NCBI GenBank assembly: GCA_031376285.1
Contig: JANMDN010000045.1
Location: forward strand, 4,617 to 68,616
Direction of reading: 5' to 3'
DNA length: 64,000 nucleotides
Origin: JANMDN01 sp031376285
GTDB lineage: Bacteria; Actinomycetota; Thermoleophilia; Miltoncostaeales; Miltoncostaeaceae
Shown here: positions 44,128 to 53,609 of the stretch, piece by piece
How the letters are laid out: every line of letters starts with the position of its first letter
How positions within the stretch are numbered: position 1 is the first letter of the stretch
Program-made: the position numbers and the translations under genes
The notes under the pieces: generated by a model
Databases searched by the model: none
What the model was told of the DNA's origin: nothing
What the model saw: the letters and a program-made list of their open reading frames with translations, nothing else

Positions 44128-44537
44128 GGGAGGCGCTTCAGTCCGCCGGTCTGTTGCCCTTCCACGGCTCTTCGGGCTGTGTCTCGGAAGGACCCGGCGC
44201 GTTCAGCCTGTTGGCCGCGCCGCCGCGGGTCACGTTCCTGGAGGATCGGCCGTCACCAGCACCTTGCATGACCGCTGCGTGGAATCTGTCGCGGTGTCGA
44301 GCCATTGACTCGGTCGCGGTCGCGCCCCCGAGCAGCGCAGGTCTCTGCCGATCCCGTTGGCTTTGGGCGTAAGGTCGTGAACTTCAATTTCTTCAGTTGG
44401 ATTGTCGCGCTGGAACGTGCGCGCTGGTGATTTAGATAGCTGCGACCTACGTTGCCGCCTTCGCCCGGATGGCGGTCTCCCGATACGTCGGCATGGAAGT
44501 CGAACGCTCGCCACTCTCCCTGTGAGGTCCCGGATCG
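44128..44537. other. Intergenic region upstream of the Rhs gene, no gene seen
   Basis: These 410 bases contain only short readings without family character. Around 44380-44450 the sequence is lower in GC than its surroundings and could hold the Rhs promoter (TACGTT at 44448-44453 is a weak -10 candidate). GAGG lies about ten bases before the Rhs ATG. The first part may be degraded remains of the PadR-associated gene. Confidence 0.4.
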
Positions 44538-47500
44538 ATGCCCGACTTCTCCTGCGCACGCACCGACTCAGTCGCAAGGACAAGCCGCTGCGCGCGCCGC
44601 CTGGCGCTTATCGGCGTCGCTGGTGTTGCCGCCGCGAGTCCGGTCTCGGCGCTGTCGGCGGAGTTCACGCGTGCTGATCGTGGTTTTGTCGTGCCGGCTG
44701 CGCTCGGGGATCTGAATGGGGACGGCTTCGCTGATCTTGTCGGGACGTTCATCGTTGCTGATGCTGATGGTGGCTGGATCGAGGTGCGTCTTGGGCTTGG
44801 CGGCGGGCGCCTGGACCGGCCGGTTCGCTACTCGGTGGCAAACGACGTTCGCTCGCCTCAATCCCTCGTGATCGCCGATGTCAACGGTGACGGGAAGCAG
44901 GATGTGGCGTGGATCGCTCGGGCGAACCCGCTGCTTGGGGCGTCGCAGCTGCGTTGGAGGTTGGGTGATGGCGCTGGGGCGCTTGGTCTGCAGAAGACGA
45001 AGTCACTTGCGACGACGACGGTCTGGAATGGCGGCCTGGCTGCGCTTGACAAGAATGGTGACGGTGCGAGCGACCTTGTGGTTGGCGCGGACAACGGTGT
45101 TTGGACGGCGACATGGTTGCCGGCCACGAGCACGTTCGGGCCCATGACGCGGCTGCTCACCAACAGCGGAACGCTGAGCGTCAACGCAGTGGAGTTGAAT
45201 CAGGACAACCGAACCGATTTGGTCGTGAGCGGCCACCCGACCGGGGCCGGCTCGTCGGGTGAGTCGGGTTTCTGGACCTATCTTGGTGCTTCGGCGACGA
45301 CTACTGGCTTTGGAACCCCGGTGTACCGGAAGGTCGTTGACACGGGCGGGAGTTGGGTGATCGTCGCCGGCGACGCGACCGGTGATGGGCGCTCCGATGT
45401 CGTGACGAGCTTCTATGAGGCGACTCAAGGGCGTCCAGAGGGCACGAGGGTGTTTGCAGGTGATGGTGCCGGTGGTTTCACGATGTCGTCGCTGAGTTCC
45501 TCGGAGCTCCAAGAGGGCGTGATCGGAGACTTCAATCGTGACGGCGTCGTCGACATCGTCGCCGCCAACGCGGGAGTTCCGACGCTCTATCCCGGGGCCG
45601 GTGACGGATCATTCGATCTCCCGGAGCCGCTTTCGATCGGCTACTTGTCAAACATTCTGACCGCGGACATGAACAAGGACGGAAAGCCCGACCTCGTCGG
45701 CCGCTCCCCATGGAGCGGTCAGGGCACGTTCATCGGCCATGACGTGCTGTTGAACACCACCCAGCTAATCCAGATTCAGGACGAAGAGACCATCGGGCTG
45801 AATCCGGATGACCCGGACGCACAGGCTGAGGTCCCACCGCTTGTCGAGCAAAAAAGCGACGGGGTAGACGCCGATGGTGGCGGCACGGGTGCGTTCTCGC
45901 ACGCTCGGACGGATGTGACGTTGCCGGGTGCTGGGATCACCTTTGCGATGACGCGGTCGTACAGCTCGAACAACACGGCGTTGGGTCCGCTTGGCCCTGG
46001 TTGGACGATCGGCTACGGCGGGTCGCTCACCGAGAACCCGGATCTGAGCGTGACGGTCCGGACCGAGACGGGCCAGACGCTGGTGTTCGAGCGTCAGCCG
46101 GACGGTTCCTACAAGCCGCCCGCGGGTATCCGCGCGACCCTCACGAAGAACGCCGGGTCGTGGTCGATGACCAACCCGAGCCACAACCGGTTCACGTTCA
46201 ACGCCGCAGGTGAGCTGACCCAGCTACTTGATCAGATCGGCGTTGGCCTTTCGCTTGGCTACGCGAGCGGGAAGCTCAGCCAGGTGACCGATGACGCTGG
46301 GCGATCGGTGGCGTTTACCTACAACGGCGATGGTCTGCTTGACCGGGTCACGCTCCCGGACAACCGGTACGTCGGCTACACCTACACCGCGGGGCGCCTG
46401 ACCGGGGTACGCGACCTGCGCGGTGGGTCTACGGCGTATGTCTACGACGGCGACGGCCGGATGGCGTCGATGACCGATCAGAACAGCCACCAGGTGTTCT
46501 CGAACACGTACAACCAGACCAGGACCCGCCTCTCGTCCCAAACCAATGCCAAGAACGAAACAACCTCGTTCTCATGGGACTCGGCGACCAAGACACTCAC
46601 CACGTCGACTCCGGGTGGTGGCCAGTGGAAGCAGGTCTACGCCGGGAACGTGCTTATTCGGGAGACCGACCCCCTCGGCAATGAAACCCGCTACGGGTAC
46701 GACAAGGACCTCAACCGGTTCGTGACCGCTGACGCTCGCGGAAACGCGACCACAAGTGTCTACGACGCGAGAGGCAACGTCACAAAGACAATCTCGCCGT
46801 CCCCGTTCGCGTACGTGACCACGAGCACCTATGACGCGAACGACAATCTGCTGACGCAAACGAATGGTCGTGGCAAAACCACCACGAACGTCTACAACGC
46901 GCAAGATCAGCTCGTCACCTCGACAGACGCGATCGGAGGCGTGACGAGCTACACCTACACCGCAAAAGGGCAGATCCAGACGGCCACAAACCCTCGCGGG
47001 AAGATCACGACCTACGCCTACAACGCCGCGGGCGACCGGACGAGCACCACGACCCCTGCGGGCAACGTCACGACGATGACCTATGACGGGTCCGGTCGGA
47101 TGCTCACCCGCGTCGAACCTCGCGGCAACGCCGCAGGCGGAACCCCAGCGGACTTCCGCTCGACCTACACCTACAACGATGCTGATCAGACGCTCACGAT
47201 GACCGACCCCCTCGGACACGCGACGAGCTACGCATACGACCCGGTCGGCAACCGAACGACCGTGACCGATGCCCGTCTGAAAGTCACGACAACCGTCTAC
47301 GACGAGCTTGACCGGGTCACCTCGGTGACCGACCCGCGCGGCGGAGTCGCGACGATTGCCTATAACGGAGTCGGAAACGTCACCAGCCGCACAAACCAGG
47401 TCGGCGACCAAACCACCTACGTCTTCGATCTCGCTCGCCGCATGATCGCGACGACCACCCCACGCGGAAACGCCCCGCCTGCAAACCCGTCAGACTTCCA

Positions 47501-50366
47501 ATGGATCTACTTCTACGACGAGGTCGGAAACCGCACCAAGTCGGTCGACCCCCTAGGTAAGATCACCAACACGACCTACGACGAGATGAACCGCGTGACG
47601 GTCGTCCAAGACCCGCTCGGGCACCGCACCGCCACCGGCTACGACGAAGAATCGAATGTCGTGAGTTCGACGGACGCGCTCGGCAACTCGACAAGAAGCA
47701 CCTTCGACGGGCTCGATCGGGTCCTGACTCTCACGAGCCCGCGCGGGAAGGTCACGACGACCGCCTACGACCTGAACGGCAACCGCACCTCAGTCACCGC
47801 CTCGCTCGGCGGGAAGACGACGTGGACCTACGACGAGGACGACCGAGTTCAGACGATGGTCGAGCCGCGAGGCAACGCCGCTGGCGCGACCCCTGCGACC
47901 TACACCACCAGCTACGCCTACAACCCCGACGGTGACCAAGTCTCGGTCACCGACCCATTGGCGAACCAGACCGTTCGAAGCTTTGACCGCGACGGCAACT
48001 TGTCGCAAACCACCGATCCGCTGGGCCGCACGACGACCCTGGGATATGACGAACTTGACCGTCTTGTCTCGGTTACGGGGCCCGATGCTCCGACCTGCTC
48101 CACCGGGCCGAACTGCGTAAGCGGGAAACGGGCGACGGTGTACGGGCTCGATGACACCGGGAACATGACGTCGCGGACCGATCCGAACGGCCACACCACC
48201 ACCTACACCTACGACCTCGCGGCCCGCCCCTCACGGATGACGTCGGCGATCGGTCAACGGTGGGACTACGCCTACGACCCCGACGGCAACCGCAACCGCG
48301 TCGTGACCGCTCGCGGCAACGCCGGCAACCAGGCCGCCGGGACGATCACAACCGACCACGATCCGCTTGGCCGGGTCACCCAGACAGGCTACGGCGACGG
48401 AACGCCGACCGTGACCTACGGCTACGACTCGGCAGGTCGCCGGGTCGAGATGACCGACCAAGACGGAACCCAGACCTACAGCTACGACGACTCAGACCGC
48501 GTCACGACCATCGACCGTCCGTCGGTGGGGGCGTTCTCCTACAGCTACGACCAAGACGGCAACATCACCCGCCGCAACTACCCCGACAACACCCAGATCG
48601 ACGCGACCTACGACAACAACGGCCGCCTCGCGACCATCCTGGCCGACGGTTCGACAACGAAGTTTGGCTACGACGTCGCCGATCGTCTGCGCACGGTGAC
48701 CCTGCCGACCGGCAACGGGCACGTCGAGACACGCACCTACGACGCCGCGGGACGTCTCACCACCGTGCGAAACGCGAAAGGCAGCGCGGTCCTTTCACAG
48801 TTCACCCGGACCCTCGACAAGGTCGGAAACCCCACCAAGATCGTTACCGGTCGTCTCGGCGTCAACACCACCGAAATCTTCCAGTACGACATCGCCGACC
48901 GTCTCGCGAAATGGTGCCAAGCCACGACGTGCACGGGTGCGACAAAGACCGTCACCTGGGCCTACGACCCGATCGGTAACCGGACCCAGCAGACCCGGGC
49001 GGGCGTCGCGAACCCCGGCACCACGACCTACACCTACAACGACGCCGACCAGCTCACCCAAACCCAGTCCGGTGCCGTCGTCACGCCCTACACCTACGAC
49101 GCCGACGGCAACCAGACCGGCGAAGGCACCGTCACCAGCATCTACGACCTTGCCGGCCGCCTCACCACAGTCACCTCAGGGGCCACCACCACGAGCTACG
49201 CCTACGACGGCGACGGCAGACGCCTCACCCGGGCCACGAACGCCACGGTCGACACGCGCTACGCGTGGGACACCCAAAACCCCCTCCCCGAACTCGCGCT
49301 CGAGCGCACCGACACGAACACCCCTGTTCGGCGCTACACACATGGACTCGGGGGAGACCCTCTCGCCCTCACGACGCCTGCGGGGACGTTCTACTACCAC
49401 CGCGACCCGATCGGCTCGGTCACTGACGTCACCGACAACGCCGGGACCGCCCAGTGGCGCTACGCATACGAACCCTACGGTGAGCCGCTTGCCACGACGC
49501 AGATCGTCTCGAGCGCCCCCGACAACCAGACCCGATTCACGGGCGAGTATCTCGACCCCGAGTCCGGGAACTACCACCTCCGCGCCCGCCAATACGACCC
49601 CGACACCGGCAGGTTCAGCAGCCTCGACCCCGTCGACGGATCGCGGACAGCCCCCTACACCGGCGAATACGTCTACGTCGAAGCGAACCCACTTACCGGT
49701 ATTGACCCCAGTGGCCTTGCCAAATGCGGTTGGAACCCCAAGAAGTGGGTGGGCTGCGGGAAAAACGCCGCCGGCAAGGCCAACGACACGTATGTCAAGA
49801 CTTCCTACGCACTCGCCCCATACAACCCGATGAACCGATCGCTCGAGGCGGGCGACAAGTCCGTCCAAGCATTCCGCAAGGGCAAGATCAAGGAAGGACT
49901 CAAGCAAATGGGGCTGTCGGTCGGCTGGGCCGCAACGGTGGCTGCGCCTGCCGCGGGAGTGGCAAGGACAGCCACCGTCGCGGGAGGGAAAGCCGCGCTC
50001 AAACGAGCAGTCGGTGAGAGTCTGGATGAAGCCATTGGCCTACCTCGCTCAAACCGCCCGGCCAAAGTCGCGGGGCTTCGCACACGAGACGGCAAGATCT
50101 TCACGGGAAGGAGCGGCGCGAGGAACGAGCCGCACCCTCAAATGAAGAGGGCGCTCGATGACGTCGACACGCCCTCCCCCGTTCACGGCAAGTGCGCCGA
50201 GATTGAGTGCATGAATCAAGCCCTCACACAGGGAGAAAACTTGAAGGGCGCAAGGATCAGGACCGTCGAGGTTGCACCGAGGAGCAATCCACGCAGCGGA
50301 GCAGTCGCGAGTCCGTGCACTACCTGCGCCGCGGTGATGCGGGCCCTCGGGATCAAGACCCCATGA
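44538..50366 (+). CDS. Secreted Rhs/YD-repeat polymorphic toxin with C-terminal YwqJ-like deaminase domain
   Basis: 1942 residues. A signal peptide (RRLALIGVAGVAAASPVSA) is followed by at least seven FG-GAP/VCBS-type motifs at about 50-410 (GDLNGDGFADLVG, DVNGDGKQDVAW, DMNKDGKPDLVG). A DUF6531-like junction is at about 450-520 (SHARTDVTLPGAGITFAMTR). Some 1000 residues of YD repeats follow, then the Rhs core (DPIGSVTDVTDNAGTAQWRY; ESGNYHLRARQYDPDTGRFS; NPLTGIDPSGLA). The variable tip begins near 1730. It ends with HGKCAE (His1883, Cys1886, Glu1888) and PCTTC (Cys1927, Cys1930), the zinc and catalytic set of YwqJ-type nucleic-acid deaminases. The next gene overlaps by ATGA and is its likely immunity gene. 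Confidence 0.92.
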   Translation: MPDFSCARTDSVARTSRCARRLALIGVAGVAAASPVSALSAEFTRADRGFVVPAALGDLNGDGFADLVGTFIVADADGGWIEVRLGLGGGRLDRPVRYSVANDVRSPQSLVIADVNGDGKQDVAWIARANPLLGASQLRWRLGDGAGALGLQKTKSLATTTVWNGGLAALDKNGDGASDLVVGADNGVWTATWLPATSTFGPMTRLLTNSGTLSVNAVELNQDNRTDLVVSGHPTGAGSSGESGFWTYLGASATTTGFGTPVYRKVVDTGGSWVIVAGDATGDGRSDVVTSFYEATQGRPEGTRVFAGDGAGGFTMSSLSSSELQEGVIGDFNRDGVVDIVAANAGVPTLYPGAGDGSFDLPEPLSIGYLSNILTADMNKDGKPDLVGRSPWSGQGTFIGHDVLLNTTQLIQIQDEETIGLNPDDPDAQAEVPPLVEQKSDGVDADGGGTGAFSHARTDVTLPGAGITFAMTRSYSSNNTALGPLGPGWTIGYGGSLTENPDLSVTVRTETGQTLVFERQPDGSYKPPAGIRATLTKNAGSWSMTNPSHNRFTFNAAGELTQLLDQIGVGLSLGYASGKLSQVTDDAGRSVAFTYNGDGLLDRVTLPDNRYVGYTYTAGRLTGVRDLRGGSTAYVYDGDGRMASMTDQNSHQVFSNTYNQTRTRLSSQTNAKNETTSFSWDSATKTLTTSTPGGGQWKQVYAGNVLIRETDPLGNETRYGYDKDLNRFVTADARGNATTSVYDARGNVTKTISPSPFAYVTTSTYDANDNLLTQTNGRGKTTTNVYNAQDQLVTSTDAIGGVTSYTYTAKGQIQTATNPRGKITTYAYNAAGDRTSTTTPAGNVTTMTYDGSGRMLTRVEPRGNAAGGTPADFRSTYTYNDADQTLTMTDPLGHATSYAYDPVGNRTTVTDARLKVTTTVYDELDRVTSVTDPRGGVATIAYNGVGNVTSRTNQVGDQTTYVFDLARRMIATTTPRGNAPPANPSDFQWIYFYDEVGNRTKSVDPLGKITNTTYDEMNRVTVVQDPLGHRTATGYDEESNVVSSTDALGNSTRSTFDGLDRVLTLTSPRGKVTTTAYDLNGNRTSVTASLGGKTTWTYDEDDRVQTMVEPRGNAAGATPATYTTSYAYNPDGDQVSVTDPLANQTVRSFDRDGNLSQTTDPLGRTTTLGYDELDRLVSVTGPDAPTCSTGPNCVSGKRATVYGLDDTGNMTSRTDPNGHTTTYTYDLAARPSRMTSAIGQRWDYAYDPDGNRNRVVTARGNAGNQAAGTITTDHDPLGRVTQTGYGDGTPTVTYGYDSAGRRVEMTDQDGTQTYSYDDSDRVTTIDRPSVGAFSYSYDQDGNITRRNYPDNTQIDATYDNNGRLATILADGSTTKFGYDVADRLRTVTLPTGNGHVETRTYDAAGRLTTVRNAKGSAVLSQFTRTLDKVGNPTKIVTGRLGVNTTEIFQYDIADRLAKWCQATTCTGATKTVTWAYDPIGNRTQQTRAGVANPGTTTYTYNDADQLTQTQSGAVVTPYTYDADGNQTGEGTVTSIYDLAGRLTTVTSGATTTSYAYDGDGRRLTRATNATVDTRYAWDTQNPLPELALERTDTNTPVRRYTHGLGGDPLALTTPAGTFYYHRDPIGSVTDVTDNAGTAQWRYAYEPYGEPLATTQIVSSAPDNQTRFTGEYLDPESGNYHLRARQYDPDTGRFSSLDPVDGSRTAPYTGEYVYVEANPLTGIDPSGLAKCGWNPKKWVGCGKNAAGKANDTYVKTSYALAPYNPMNRSLEAGDKSVQAFRKGKIKEGLKQMGLSVGWAATVAAPAAGVARTATVAGGKAALKRAVGESLDEAIGLPRSNRPAKVAGLRTRDGKIFTGRSGARNEPHPQMKRALDDVDTPSPVHGKCAEIECMNQALTQGENLKGARIRTVEVAPRSNPRSGAVASPCTTCAAVMRALGIKTP

Positions 50367-50842
50367 ACAAGTGGGGGCGCATCCTCGACGATCCACTTGT
50401 GACGAGCGTCCTGAAGGCGGCCGGCTGGACGCCCGAGCGCTCGATCAACGCCTCCAAATGGCTCAACCTTTTCCGAAAGGAGGGTGTTCCGGTTCCGGCT
50501 GAGGCGGTGAGTGTCATGGAGAATTTGGGAGGGCTTCGGCTCCGTCCTCCCAAGACTGTGGACGGAAGCCTCTTCAGCGCATCCGACATCACCTTCGACC
50601 CTCACGGCTACTACTTCTCCGGCGACGCCCCATATTTTCGCGCTGAGGGCGGTTCATTCGGGGTCAACGCGTGCCCGATCGGCGATTGGGGAGGCGACGA
50701 AACCCTGGTGGTCATCGAAGGTGGGAGGATACTCGCGGACGTCCAAGCGACCGCTCGCATCGTCGGAGAAGACATCGAGGACGCCCTTATTCGTATGATC
50801 CGACGAGACCGACTTCTGATGCCCTACGACCCTCCCGCCTAG
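50363..50842 (+). CDS. SUKH-3-like immunity protein for the deaminase toxin
   Basis: 159 residues: VLKAAGWTPERSINASKWL, the EAVSVMENLGGLRLRPPK region, SASDITFDPHGYYFSGD and NACPIGDWGGDETLVVIEGG. This is the SUKH-3 pattern (AGW.P.R near the N-terminus, FGGL-like turn, G-CPIG, G-R) known for immunity proteins of polymorphic toxins, including YwqJ deaminases. The ATG overlaps the Rhs stop, so toxin and antidote are coupled. A paralogue lies 330 bases downstream. No signal peptide: it acts in the producing cell. Confidence 0.8.
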   Translation: MNKWGRILDDPLVTSVLKAAGWTPERSINASKWLNLFRKEGVPVPAEAVSVMENLGGLRLRPPKTVDGSLFSASDITFDPHGYYFSGDAPYFRAEGGSFGVNACPIGDWGGDETLVVIEGGRILADVQATARIVGEDIEDALIRMIRRDRLLMPYDPPA

Positions 50843-50856
50843 AGAGCGGGGGTGCG

Positions 50857-51172
50857 CTCGTGCGTCGCGTCGCCGTCCTCCGGACTCGACCAGGAAAGAC
50901 TTTCGAAGGGCAGAGCGGTACCGAGGAGCGCCCCACCAGCCCGAGATGCCGAAAGCGCTCGACAAGGTGCGAGAACCCATCGGATTGCGGCGGCGGACGC
51001 GCCGAGGTCCAGTTGCATTGACCAAGCCCTCGACGCCGGAGCCGACTTGAGGGGCGCGACGGTACGAACTGGAAAGGTTCGGCCCAAGACCAACGCACAG
51101 AGCGGAGCGGTGCAACCGCCACGTCAAACGTGCGAAAGCATTCTCCGGATGTTCGGGGTCAAGAACAAATGA
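50857..51172 (+). pseudogene. Relic of a second YwqJ-like deaminase toxin tip
   Basis: Spread over three frames this stretch aligns with the tail of the intact Rhs protein. LRTRPGKTFEGQSGTEERP corresponds to LRTRDGKIFTGRSGARNEP. HQPEMPKALDKV corresponds to PHPQMKRALDDV, and GRAEVQ to GKCAEIE. CIDQALDAGADLRGATVRT corresponds to CMNQALTQGENLKGARIRT, and SGAVQPPRQTC to SGAVASPCTTC. At least two or three frameshifts are needed, and the CAE cysteine and first CxxC cysteine are both Arg. There is no Rhs core upstream, so it is an orphan tip displaced by the present one. Its last stop overlaps the second SUKH-3 gene by ATGA. Confidence 0.8.
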
Positions 51173-51693
51173 GGAAATGGGAACGACTTCTCGCAAACCC
51201 AATTGTCGCGCAGACCCTCCGAGCTGCGGGATGGACGCCAGAGCGCTCCGTTGACGTTACCCGTTGGCTTGATCTCTTCCAGCGGGAGGGCGTCCCGGCC
51301 CTTCCCGCTGCGATCTCGATTCTTGAGAGCTTTGGTGACCTGTCTGTCAAACCGACCCGGTCCGACACCAGTGTCTTCTCCCCGTCAAGGATTGACTTTG
51401 ATCCACAGCGCTTCTACTTCCCGGGCGAGGGCGAGTTCTTTCGCGGAGGAGAAGGCCCCCTTGGCGTCAACGGTTGCCCGATTGGTGAAAGGGGTGACCA
51501 GTCAGGGCTAGTCCTCCTTGAGGACGGAAGACTCGTCGAGGACCTCGGCCAATGGACGTTTCGAATTCTCGGCCACGACTTTGAGGACGCGCTCGTCCAC
51601 ATGATTCTTGCGGACCACCTCCCTCCTCCATACAAGCCACCCCCAACCCCCTCCGACGTACCAAGGAGTAACGCGTTAGGGATGACGTCCTGA
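51169..51693 (+). CDS. Second SUKH-3-like immunity protein (partner of the relic toxin)
   Basis: 174 residues, clearly paralogous to the upstream immunity gene: TLRAAGWTPERSVDVTRWLD, AISILESFGDLSV, RIDFDPQRFYFPGEGEFF, GVNGCPIGERG and DFEDALVHMILADHLPPPY, with a Pro-rich C-terminal extension of about 20 residues. The reading frame is intact although its toxin is destroyed. This suggests retained value, perhaps protection against kin that still carry the old toxin. The stop overlaps the next (broken) frame by TGATG. Confidence 0.8.
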   Translation: MRKWERLLANPIVAQTLRAAGWTPERSVDVTRWLDLFQREGVPALPAAISILESFGDLSVKPTRSDTSVFSPSRIDFDPQRFYFPGEGEFFRGGEGPLGVNGCPIGERGDQSGLVLLEDGRLVEDLGQWTFRILGHDFEDALVHMILADHLPPPYKPPPTPSDVPRSNALGMTS

Positions 51694-52030
51694 TGGCGAG
51701 CGAGAAGACTCCTTGGATCGGCCTCGTGCTGGTGTCGCGGAGGGGGGCTGGAGCGGCTACTCCGACCAGCCCATGGGCGGCGCCTACACGAATGTGATCG
51801 CATTCGCGCCGAGCGCGTCTCAGTTTCGGACGGCCGCGGTCACGGCGCTCGATGCCGAGGGCTTCTCAGTTGACGAGATCTAAGACGACGAGCCTCTCGT
51901 CGAGCGACGCAAGCGTCATGACCTCGACGACGACCTTGAGGAACTCGTCGCGTGGGTGGAACGGACGAAGCAGCCGGCGTTCGCGGCCCTCCACATGTTC
52001 CCTATCGAAGGAGAGCACGACGACCAGTAG
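51693..52030 (+). pseudogene. Small acidic gene, frameshifted in a G6 run and interrupted by TAA; possible third immunity gene
   Basis: ATG 51693 overlaps the SUKH-3 stop. The frame begins MASEKTPWIGLVLVS, then shifts at GGGGGG (51742-51747). The new frame reads YSDQPMGGAYTNVIAFAPSA and TAAVTALDAEGFSVDEI, meets TAA at 51881-51883, and continues in frame with EELVAWVERTKQPAFAALHM to TAG 52028. About 110 residues in all. The gene-order position and size suit an immunity or accessory protein of the toxin locus, but no family is recognised. The G-run shift could be an assembly error, but the TAA would remain. Confidence 0.6.
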
Positions 52031-52048
52031 GGATACTTTCGGAACGGA

Positions 52049-52577
52049 TTCAACACCCAACGCGGTGACCTTCCCGACCCTGTCTGGGTCGGCAACAAGC
52101 GGCTCGCCGTGCTCTGTCACCGCGGCCATCACCGTGTCCCACGACACCCCAAGCTCACGAGCCATCTGCGCGACCGGGCGGGCGTTGAGTCCAACCTGCA
52201 AGCAGCACTCAAGCCCCGCCCGGTTCGTCAAAAGGCACCGAGCCGAGAACTCAGGTGAGGACTCCGTCCAAGTACACATCGCGCAGACAGGTTCCTCGCA
52301 AGCGCCACCGGCGCTTGACCCACCGAAGACGCGCCGGACGACCGAACGCCGCCAAATCCCGATACTCGACGGTCATCCGTTCATGAGCGCGCGCCACCAC
52401 ACCACACCCAGGACAACCCGAGCGCTCTGCGGTCGTCTCGATCTCGATCACGACCTCGGCGTCTGTTCGTAAGACAACGAGCACCCGAAAGCCAGGCAGC
52501 CCGAGCATCGCCTCAGCAAGGCCGGTAGCGGCGCTGTGAGGAGCCGTTGTGCGATGCGCGGACGTGGACAGAGACAT
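52049..52577 (-). pseudogene. ISL3-family transposase, N-terminal fragment with frameshift
   Basis: From ATG 52577 the minus strand encodes TGLAEAMLGLPGFRVLVVLR and the zinc-finger segment RSGCPGCGVVARAHERM, ending WRLRGTCLRDVYLDGVLT at TGA 52251. The homology continues in another frame from about 52280 (TWTESSPEFSARCLLTNRAG, ARPVAQMARELGVSWDTV, HGEPLVADPDRVG). It stops abruptly after ALGVES at about 52049, where the toxin-locus pseudogene begins. A one-base frameshift and loss of the whole DDE domain make it inactive. Confidence 0.8.
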
Positions 52578-52583
52578 CTGAGG

Positions 52584-53609
52584 AGTTTCTCGTCGCGGTG
52601 CGTGTTGACGAATCGTGCCGGGCAGGAGGCATGCCGCCAAGTTGGAGCGAACGCCCGGCCGGTTGCGCAGATGGCAGCTGAGCTCGGGGTGTGCTGGCAC
52701 ACCGTGATGAGTGCGGTCACAGAGCACGGCCAACCCCTCATCGACGATCCGGGGAGGGTTGGATCGGTTGCGATGCTCGGCGTTGATGAGACGACCTGGC
52801 TCACCGCAAACCAGGATCACTCGACGTTGTTTGCGACCGGACTGGTCAACCTTGAGCGGCGCGTCGTCATTGACGTGATCGCGGGAAACACCAGCAAGGA
52901 CCTCGGTTCGTGGCTCGATGCCCAGCCGCCTCGGTGGCTTGCGGGGATCGGTGTTGTTGCCACTGATCTCGCGGAGTCCTACCGTAAGGGCCTGGTCGGG
53001 CGCCTCCCTGACGCGATCCGTGTCGCGGATCCGTTTCATGTCGTGCGAGTCGCAAACCGGTGCCTTGATCAGGTGCGCCGTCGTGTGCAAAACCAGACCC
53101 TCGGGCACCGTGGCCGCAAACGTGATCCGCTGTACCGGATCCGCAAACTCATGCTCAAAGGCGCTGAGCGCCTCGACAGCGGTGGTGTTGATCGACTGCT
53201 GCTTGCATTGCGCGTCGGGGACCCCGACCAGGACGTACTCGGGGCGTGGCTTGCGAAGGAATCAGTGCGCGACGTCTACCTGACTGAGCACCCCGCCGAT
53301 GCCCGATTGCTCCTTGAGAAAGCCATCGAAGGTTGCCTGGCCGATCACGTCACCGAGATCGGCCCCCTCGGCCGGACGCTCTCCCGGTGGAAGGAAGAGA
53401 TCCTCGCCCATCACACCACCGGCGCGTCGAACGGCCCAACCGAGGGCCTGAACCTCTTGATCAAGAAAGTGAAACGCGCCGGCCACGGCTTCCGCAGCTT
53501 CACCAACTACCGGCTACGGATACTGCTGCACACCGGGGGCGTCAACTGGCCCGCCCAACGGCCCGCCCCACCACGAATCCGAACCCGCCCTCCCCACTCA
53601 AACTCGTAG
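52584..53609 (+). pseudogene. ISL3-family transposase, N-terminally truncated
   Basis: The open frame (usable GTG at 52602) carries LTNRAGQEACRQVGANARPV, VAMLGVDETTWLTANQDHST with the first catalytic Asp, TDLAESYRKGLVGRLPDAIR and VADPFHVVRVANRCLDQVRR with the second Asp. The C-terminal GASNGPTEGLNLLIKKVKRA holds the catalytic Glu. The roughly 95-residue zinc-finger N-terminus of the family is missing and is replaced at its 5' side by the inverted fragment. The DDE domain is intact, but DNA binding is probably lost. Confidence 0.85.

Noticed and set aside
45900..49700. Many near-periodic repeats in the DNA that could be mistaken for a CRISPR or satellite array.
   Set aside because: They are coding: each is a YD-repeat unit (DxxGR-, YxYDxxGN-like) in one open frame, with diverged DNA and no spacer structure.
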